From the NCBI RefSeq assembly GCF_017873855.1, contig NZ_JAGGKR010000001.1, positions 1,865,529-1,929,528 of the forward strand: 64,000 bases of DNA, in the 5' to 3' direction. Of this stretch, positions 59,460-64,000 are shown one piece after another. The position numbers were made by a program, and so were the translations under genes. Numbering within the stretch: the first letter of the stretch is position 1; every line of letters begins with the position of its first letter. A model generated the notes under the pieces. The model saw only the letters and a program-made list of their open reading frames with translations, was not told the DNA's origin and did not search any database. This stretch comes from Methanolinea mesophila (GTDB lineage Archaea; Halobacteriota; Methanomicrobia; Methanomicrobiales; Methanospirillaceae).

Positions 59460-60198
59460 ATCTGCTCCTCGAAGAAGACGCCCCGGGCTGTCACGGGATT
59501 AAGGGCGAAATTTCAGTATGGTATAATTCTCACGTTCCCTCATCATAATCATTCACTAATTTTTCAAAACAGGGGGTGAGGCACCCCTGATTGCCAGGTG
59601 ACCTGCAACGGGACCAGAGAATAGTATCGCGACGGTCCCGTGCCGGACTAATCTCTGAAATACGGCAGGATTGCGGTTGCGGAGAATCGTTACCCTCGTA
59701 GTAATGGACCTCTTGGAATGCATGTAGGGAGAATCCCGGAAGGCCGGGTGTTATTGAACCCGAGGCATAAAGGGTGCGTGGTTCTCCCGGGTATACCCGG
59801 GGCAATAATTTCCGTCTCATTACCCAGGCCAATATAACCCCTATCTCCGGCAATCAGCGAATTTGTGGTACCGGCTCCCAGGAAAAAGAAATACAACTGA
59901 ATCAGAATATAAAAATCTTTATTTTAAACTCGTTCAATTCGAAAATAATCCCTTTTTTATCCGGATTCGCTCCCTGTACGGGGAACGATATTTGGTATTG
60001 ACCGTAACTTATTTACCATTGACATGTAATAAGTAATTTCGACAAAAGCCGTATCCGGTGTATCCTCCTCCTACTAAAAAAGGATACGGCTTTTGATAAT
60101 AGTTTTTAGGGAATGAACGTCTGAAAACGTTCCATATCATAAATAAAAGTGAAGAAACAGGATCTTCACAATTTTTAAAAAGGAATATTTTGCAGAAC
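59460..60198. other. 740-bp region with AT-rich core and long inverted repeat
   Basis: No coding frame is convincing. From about 59880 to 60180 the DNA is strongly AT-rich. At 60043-60056 and 60082-60095 there is a perfect 14-bp inverted repeat (CAAAAGCCGTATCC / GGATACGGCTTTTG) with a 25-nt loop containing 'tcctcctcc'. The loop could pair with ribosomal RNA or mRNA. Candidates are a small RNA, a terminator for rps8e, or a mobile-element end. Confidence 0.55.
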
Positions 60199-60576
60199 TT
60201 ATTCCAGGAGAACCGCGTTTATCACGCCATCCTGTCCGGGCCTGCTCACGATGCGGGCCCTTCCGAGCTCCGTCCTGATTATTGCTCCCTTGGTAAGAAG
60301 ATTTCTCCTCACATAGTTGGGATTGGCCCCGTTCTGTTCTACAGTTTCGATCTTTGCCCGCTTTATGGTCCCGGATTTGGGGTCCGCCACACTTGCGATG
60401 TTTTCCCGGACAACGCGGATTTTACGATTGCCGCCGAAGGTTTTGACGATCCGTATCCGCTCGTCTCCGATGTGCGTGTCCGTTGGCGCGGATCCGATCT
60501 CCGCACGCCGCTTGCCCCTGAAGGGCCTGTAACGCCCTCCTGTTGACTGTCTTACCGATCTTCCCTGCCAAAGCAT
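60199..60576 (-). CDS. rps8e: 30S ribosomal protein S8e
   Basis: A 125-residue archaeal/eukaryal-type ribosomal protein. 'MLWQGRSVRQSTGGRYRPFR' and 'GKRRAEIGSAPTDTHIGDER' are the family opening; 'NPNYVRRNLLTKGAIIRTEL' is near the end. GGGGAT lies upstream of the ATG. Monocistronic. Confidence 0.95.
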   Translation of the reverse strand: MLWQGRSVRQSTGGRYRPFRGKRRAEIGSAPTDTHIGDERIRIVKTFGGNRKIRVVRENIASVADPKSGTIKRAKIETVEQNGANPNYVRRNLLTKGAIIRTELGRARIVSRPGQDGVINAVLLE

Positions 60577-60671
60577 CTTTTATCCCCTTTCACTGAAGTA
60601 TTCTGCCGGGAGTGTTCCCCATCAGAGTGCTCTTAATATTGGATCCCACGCTTTAAATAACCCTCGCCTTT

Positions 60672-61319
60672 TCATGACAGAATGGCATCGAGCAGCGGGG
60701 ACACTCCTTCGCCGGTTTTGAGATTCGTCCTGAAGATCTTCATGGAAGGGTTGTATCTGCGCATATCCGCTTCCATCCTGGAGAGATCCGCACCGACAAG
60801 AGGGGCAAGGTCCACTTTATTGATAACTCCGATGTGGCATTCCCGGAACATCATGGGGTGCTTGTTCACCACGTCGTCCCCTTCGGTGGAGCTGACTACT
60901 ACGATCCTTTTCTCTGCACCAAGCCGGAAATCGGTCGGGCACACCATATTCCCTACATTTTCGATGAAGACCAGGTCCAGATCATCGAGCGGGAGCGATT
61001 CCAGCGCATGTTCCACCAGGTGAGCGTCGAGATGACATTCTTTTCCCGTATTGGCATTCACCGCGGGGATGCCCATTGCAACGATCCGCTTGAAGTCGTC
61101 GTCTCCGTACACATCCCCTGCGATAGCCCCGGCCCGCACGCCGCGCGCTGACAGAAGGGGGGCGAGACGCTCGATGAGTGCCGTCTTTCCCGACCCGATG
61201 GCTCCAAGGAGATCGAACGCCCTGACCCCGTGTTCTTTCAATAGTCTCGCATTTTCATCTGCGATCCGGTTATTGACGTCGTATATGTCTTTCTCTATCC
61301 TGACGTCGACATGATGCAT
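60672..61319 (-). CDS. hypB: Hydrogenase nickel-incorporation GTPase HypB
   Basis: A 215-residue SIMIBI-class GTPase. P-loop 'LLGAIGSGKTALIERL' (about residue 37), 'GDVYGDDDFKRIVAMGIPAV', zinc/nickel site 'TGKECHLDAHLV', 'VFIENVGNMVCPTDFRLG' and G4 'VINKVDLA'. It lacks the His-rich nickel-storage N-terminus. It works with HypA to insert nickel into [NiFe] hydrogenases such as Eha. hypA is not adjacent. Divergent from srp19. Confidence 0.94.
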   Translation of the reverse strand: MHHVDVRIEKDIYDVNNRIADENARLLKEHGVRAFDLLGAIGSGKTALIERLAPLLSARGVRAGAIAGDVYGDDDFKRIVAMGIPAVNANTGKECHLDAHLVEHALESLPLDDLDLVFIENVGNMVCPTDFRLGAEKRIVVVSSTEGDDVVNKHPMMFRECHIGVINKVDLAPLVGADLSRMEADMRRYNPSMKIFRTNLKTGEGVSPLLDAILS

Positions 61320-61373
61320 ACGTACTACTTCGATGCTACACTGTTTATAGATTCACCATCAAACATTACTCCG

Positions 61374-61643
61374 ATGAAGAACGAGCGTATTCTCTATCCC
61401 TGTTATTTTAACGCAGCGTTGATGCGGCAGGAAGGGAGAAGAGTCTCCCGCGGAAGAGCGGTAAAAGAGCCCACTCTTGCGGATCTCGAGAAGGCGGCAA
61501 AGAAGAGCGGGCTTGTGTGCCGTCCCGAACAGAAACATCACCCTTCCTACTGGTGGAAAAAAGAAGGAAGGCTCGTGGTGACATGGGACAAGAGCAAGGA
61601 GCAGCTGTTGAAGACCGTTGCATCGAGGCTGGAAAGGAAATGA
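61374..61643 (+). CDS. srp19: Signal recognition particle 19 kDa protein
   Basis: An 89-residue protein that binds 7S RNA and helps SRP54 assembly. It shows the family opening 'RILYPCYFNAALMRQEGRRV', 'AVKEPTLADLEKAAKKSGL' and 'HHPSYWWKKEGRLVV'. A TATA-like TTTATAG (61342-61348) lies about 30 nt upstream, consistent with a short leader. The stop overlaps the next start (ATGA). Confidence 0.93.
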   Translation: MKNERILYPCYFNAALMRQEGRRVSRGRAVKEPTLADLEKAAKKSGLVCRPEQKHHPSYWWKKEGRLVVTWDKSKEQLLKTVASRLERK

Positions 61644-62293
61644 CTGTCCAGTACGATCTCCATACCCACACGACACTCACCGACGGGGAACTTCTACCCA
61701 CCGAACTGATCCGTCGTATGGCGGTACTTGGGTACACCACGGTCGCTATCACGGATCATGCGGATCGTTCCAATATCGACACGCTGGTATCGACGATTGA
61801 AAAGATCAGGGAATCTGCGGAGCATTTCGGGGTGAGGCTCCTGACCGGCGTGGAACTTACTCATGTCCCGCCCCGGGAGATCTCCCTCCTTGCCGGGATG
61901 GCAAGGAAGGCGGGAGCCCAGGTGGTGGTGGTCCATGGCGAAACTACCGTCGAACCCGTGGCGGAAGGGACCAATCTCGCGGCCTGCGGGTGCAGTGAGG
62001 TTGATATCCTTGCGCATCCCGGTCTTCTTACCTCCGAGGAGGCTGAACTTGCGAAGGAAAACGGTGTCATGGTCGAGCTGACCTCCCGCGGAGGGCACAA
62101 CAGGACCAACGGCCACGTGGCCCGGGTCGCACGTGAAGCAGGGTGCACGCTCGTGGTGAACTCGGACGCGCATGCTCCACATGATCTCCTCGACAAGCGC
62201 GCGAAATTCATCATAGCCACCGGATCGGGACTTAAGAATGAAGAGGCCTCCCGCGCAATCTCTTTAAATATTGAGAAAATTTTCCCGGAGTAA
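61640..62293 (+). CDS. PHP-domain phosphoesterase (histidinol-phosphatase-like)
   Basis: A 217-residue metal-dependent hydrolase coupled to srp19. PHP motifs: 'YDLHTHTTLTDGELLP' (motif 1), 'AITDHADRSN' (motif 2), 'GVELTH', 'DILAHPG', and 'VNSDAHAPHDL' (motif 4). Such stand-alone PHP proteins are phosphoesterases with varied substrates. RNase P protein component p30 shares this fold, but the intact metal site argues for an enzyme. Confidence 0.85.
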   Translation: MTVQYDLHTHTTLTDGELLPTELIRRMAVLGYTTVAITDHADRSNIDTLVSTIEKIRESAEHFGVRLLTGVELTHVPPREISLLAGMARKAGAQVVVVHGETTVEPVAEGTNLAACGCSEVDILAHPGLLTSEEAELAKENGVMVELTSRGGHNRTNGHVARVAREAGCTLVVNSDAHAPHDLLDKRAKFIIATGSGLKNEEASRAISLNIEKIFPE

Positions 62294-62411
62294 AAATAAT
62301 ATTTATACCTTATCGATATCTTTTTATAGACTTATCAACAATATATATAGATTACTAAACATCTCACTCTGCCTGTTCCTCAGGTGAGAGGTTTGTTGAC
62401 GGGGTTATCTT
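62294..62411 (+). promoter_or_regulatory. Promoter of the gar1-tfb operon
   Basis: A very AT-rich stretch with TATATATAG (62341-62349) acts as a strong TATA box. The leader then holds 'cctcaggtgagagg' and runs about 40 nt to the GTG start of gar1. Confidence 0.55.
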
Positions 62412-62636
62412 GTGAAGGTAATTGGTAATACACTTCATACTGTCGGGTCACGCATCCTTGTTGTGCGGTGCGATCCTGCACAACTACCCAAATTGTATGG
62501 CGAGGTTATCGACCGCCGCATGAAACCCGTGGGGAAGATCATCGAGATCTTCGGGAACGTATCCGCCCCTTATGCTGCCGTGCTCTGCAGGGGTCAGTGC
62601 GAGAGGCTGGAAGGCGAGAAACTGTTCATAAAATAA
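62412..62636 (+). CDS. gar1: H/ACA ribonucleoprotein Gar1-like protein
   Basis: A 74-residue beta-barrel protein starting at GTG. 'GNTLHTVGSRILVVRCDPAQ', 'GEVIDRRMKPVGKIIEIFGN' and 'VSAPYAAVLCRG' fit archaeal Gar1, a component of pseudouridylation guide RNPs. Directly followed by tfb, the usual euryarchaeal arrangement. Confidence 0.92.
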   Translation: MKVIGNTLHTVGSRILVVRCDPAQLPKLYGEVIDRRMKPVGKIIEIFGNVSAPYAAVLCRGQCERLEGEKLFIK

Positions 62637-62648
62637 GGAGAATCAACC

Positions 62649-63659
62649 ATGCAGGAAGTCGAAAAACTCAAAATCCTCCAGACTGAGAGAGAGGCACTCA
62701 AAGCCCGGCTCAAAGAGAGGGTAAAAGAGCACGAGAAGAAGGCGGAAGATCACACCGAGACCGTCTGCCCCGAGTGCGGCAGCAGGCAGCTGGTGCATGA
62801 CTACGAGAGGGCCGAACTGGTGTGCCAGAGCTGCGGCCTTGTCATAGACGACGATTTCATCGACCGCGGGCCCGAGTGGAGGGCATTCGATCACGATCAG
62901 CGCATGAAGCGTTCCAGGGTGGGCGCTCCCATGACCTTCACCATCCATGACAAAGGGCTTTCGACCATGATCGACTGGAGGAACCGGGACTCGTATGGTC
63001 GGGCAATCTCCAGCAAAAACCGTGCCCAGCTCTACCGGCTGCGGAAGTGGCAGCGCAGGATCCGGGTAAGCAACGCAACGGAGCGGAACCTTGCATTCGC
63101 TCTGAGCGAGCTGGACCGGATGGCATCGGCGCTCGGTCTTCCCCGGAACGTCAGGGAAACTGCCGCGGTGGTCTACCGCGATGCAGTGGACAAGAACCTG
63201 ATCCGTGGAAGGAGTATCGAGGGGGTCGCTGCCGCCGCCCTTTACGCCGCATGCCGCCAGTGCAGCGTGCCCCGGACCCTTGACGAGATTGCCGAGGTAT
63301 CGCGGGTATCCCGGAAAGAGATCGGAAGGACCTACCGGTTCATATCCCGCGAGCTGGGACTCAAACTCCTGCCCACCTCGCCTATCGATTACGTGCCCCG
63401 TTTCTGCTCCGGTCTAAACCTCAAGGGGGAGGTGCAGAGCCGGGCGGTGGAGATCCTCCGCCAGGCCGGCGAGCGCGAACTGACCAGCGGGCGCGGCCCC
63501 ACCGGTGTCGCTGCGGCGGCGATCTATATCTCGTCAATTCTCGGCGGAGAACGGCGTACCCAGCGGGAAGTCGCCGAGGTAGCAGGGGTGACCGAGGTCA
63601 CAATAAGGAACAGATATAAGGAACTGGCAGAGAAATTAGATATCGAGATCATTCTCTGA
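62649..63659 (+). CDS. tfb: Transcription initiation factor TFB
   Basis: A 336-residue general factor that bridges TBP and RNA polymerase. An N-terminal coiled coil is followed by a zinc ribbon ('[20 protein letters not shown]', '[11 protein letters not shown]'), a B-finger/linker ('[19 protein letters not shown]') and two cyclin folds ('[17 protein letters not shown]', '[20 protein letters not shown]'). The C-terminal HTH '[20 protein letters not shown]' reads BRE DNA. Full length. Confidence 0.97.
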   Translation: MQEVEKLKILQTEREALKARLKERVKEHEKKAEDHTETVCPECGSRQLVHDYERAELVCQSCGLVIDDDFIDRGPEWRAFDHDQRMKRSRVGAPMTFTIHDKGLSTMIDWRNRDSYGRAISSKNRAQLYRLRKWQRRIRVSNATERNLAFALSELDRMASALGLPRNVRETAAVVYRDAVDKNLIRGRSIEGVAAAALYAACRQCSVPRTLDEIAEVSRVSRKEIGRTYRFISRELGLKLLPTSPIDYVPRFCSGLNLKGEVQSRAVEILRQAGERELTSGRGPTGVAAAAIYISSILGGERRTQREVAEVAGVTEVTIRNRYKELAEKLDIEIIL

Positions 63660-63669
63660 TCTCGTTTTC

Positions 63670-63741
63670 GGGCTTGTAGATCAGGGGTAGATCGTTACGT
63701 TCGCAACGTAAAGGCCGCGGGTTCGAATCCCGCCAAGTCCA
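63670..63741 (+). tRNA. tRNA-Ala(CGC)
   Basis: 72 nt. Acceptor GGGCTTG/CAAGTCC contains the G3-U70 wobble that identifies alanine tRNA. Anticodon stem TTACG/CGTAA with loop TTCGCAA gives CGC. T-arm CGGGTTCGAATCCCG. Discriminator A; no encoded CCA. Confidence 0.95.
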
Positions 63742-63863
63742 TCGTTTTTATCTTAAAACTTTTTTCACGGTCTGGTATCCAAATTCTTTCATATTCTTAC
63801 CTCTGCATAACACCGATCCATTCAGCAAGAGATATATCGTCACGGAAAAAATTAGATAGGAGA

Positions 63864-63935
63864 GGGCTCGTAGATCAGGGGTAGATCGTCACGTTTGCAA
63901 CGTGAAGGCCACGGGTTCGAATCCCGTCGAGTCCA
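63864..63935 (+). tRNA. tRNA-Ala(TGC)
   Basis: 72 nt. Acceptor GGGCTCG/CGAGTCC with the G3-U70 pair. Anticodon stem TCACG/CGTGA with loop TTTGCAA gives TGC. Similar to the Ala(CGC) gene 122 bp upstream, which suggests an old duplication. Discriminator A; no encoded CCA. Confidence 0.95.
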
Positions 63936-64000
63936 TCGTTTCTCATGATTTTCATGGTTTTCACGGTTTTCACTTCATCCGAATGTGTGCTTTTTTCGGT

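Noticed and set aside
63936-64000. Short repeats (ttttcatggttttcacggttttcac) at the window end, considered as a CRISPR start
   Set aside because: The units are about 10 nt and imperfect, with no spacers; simple local repetition only.
1-64000. CRISPR arrays, insertion sequences, integrases, rRNA genes
   Set aside because: I looked for regularly spaced 25-40-nt repeats, transposase or recombinase motifs and rRNA signatures and saw none.

Overview
The window comes from a hydrogenotrophic methanogenic archaeon, most likely of the order Methanomicrobiales. Evidence seen directly: a nearly complete Eha-type energy-converting [NiFe] hydrogenase operon, formylmethanofuran dehydrogenase subunits D, B, A and C plus a second B subunit, a methanogen-specific MsvR regulator, archaeal information-processing genes (aIF5B, TFB, SRP19, Gar1, S6e, S8e), archaeal tRNAs without encoded CCA, and many Methanomicrobiales-style PAS sensors and surface lipoproteins. 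The DNA is GC-rich with AT-rich promoters. Many starts follow GGTG or GGAG motifs about 5 nt upstream.

Layout. 1-12.7 kb: end of an ABC permease; ammonium transporter amtB with a palindromic operator candidate; a secreted repeat protein; MBL-fold hydrolase and type-4 uracil-DNA glycosylase (convergent); GntP-type permease; Acg-like nitroreductase; CBS-pair protein; ABC-2 exporter pair; flippase; membrane-anchored TPR protein. 12.7-14.6 kb: a translationally coupled AAA ATPase and TOPRIM-like protein, the best candidate for an uncharacterised (defence-like) system. 14.8-22.7 kb: PAS sensor without a kinase domain, USP-like protein with an SLC13-type permease, ACT protein coupled to homoserine dehydrogenase, an HTH plus TiaS-like fusion, and a DUF389 protein.

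22.8-30.5 kb: a lone fwdB with a small winged-helix gene, divergent from msvR across a promoter with two TATACGAAC repeats; NreA repair protein; flavodoxin; YkgJ-type cysteine cluster protein; Imm5-like protein; tRNA-Leu; then about 1.1 kb without a convincing gene but with strong hairpins.

30.56-41.4 kb: the core of the window. Eighteen co-directional, mostly overlapping genes encode Eha membrane and hydrogenase subunits, a polyferredoxin, and FwdD, B, A and C. The order suggests that electrons from H2, driven by ion flux through Eha, pass via the polyferredoxin to FwdB, so hydrogenase and the first CO2-reduction step would be made as one transcriptional unit.

41.6-56.4 kb: a hybrid response regulator/kinase, a run of surface lipoproteins and Pro/Thr-rich secreted proteins (two from a recent tandem duplication), DUF362-ferredoxin protein, DUF4097 lipoprotein, methyltransferase, 2H phosphoesterase, MsrB, STAS fusion protein, orphan carbamate kinase, small Cys-rich proteins and tRNA-His. 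56.6-64 kb: a conserved information-processing block (aIF5B, S6e, DUF2240, S8e, HypB, SRP19, PHP hydrolase, Gar1, TFB, two tRNA-Ala). HypB probably serves nickel insertion into hydrogenases such as Eha.
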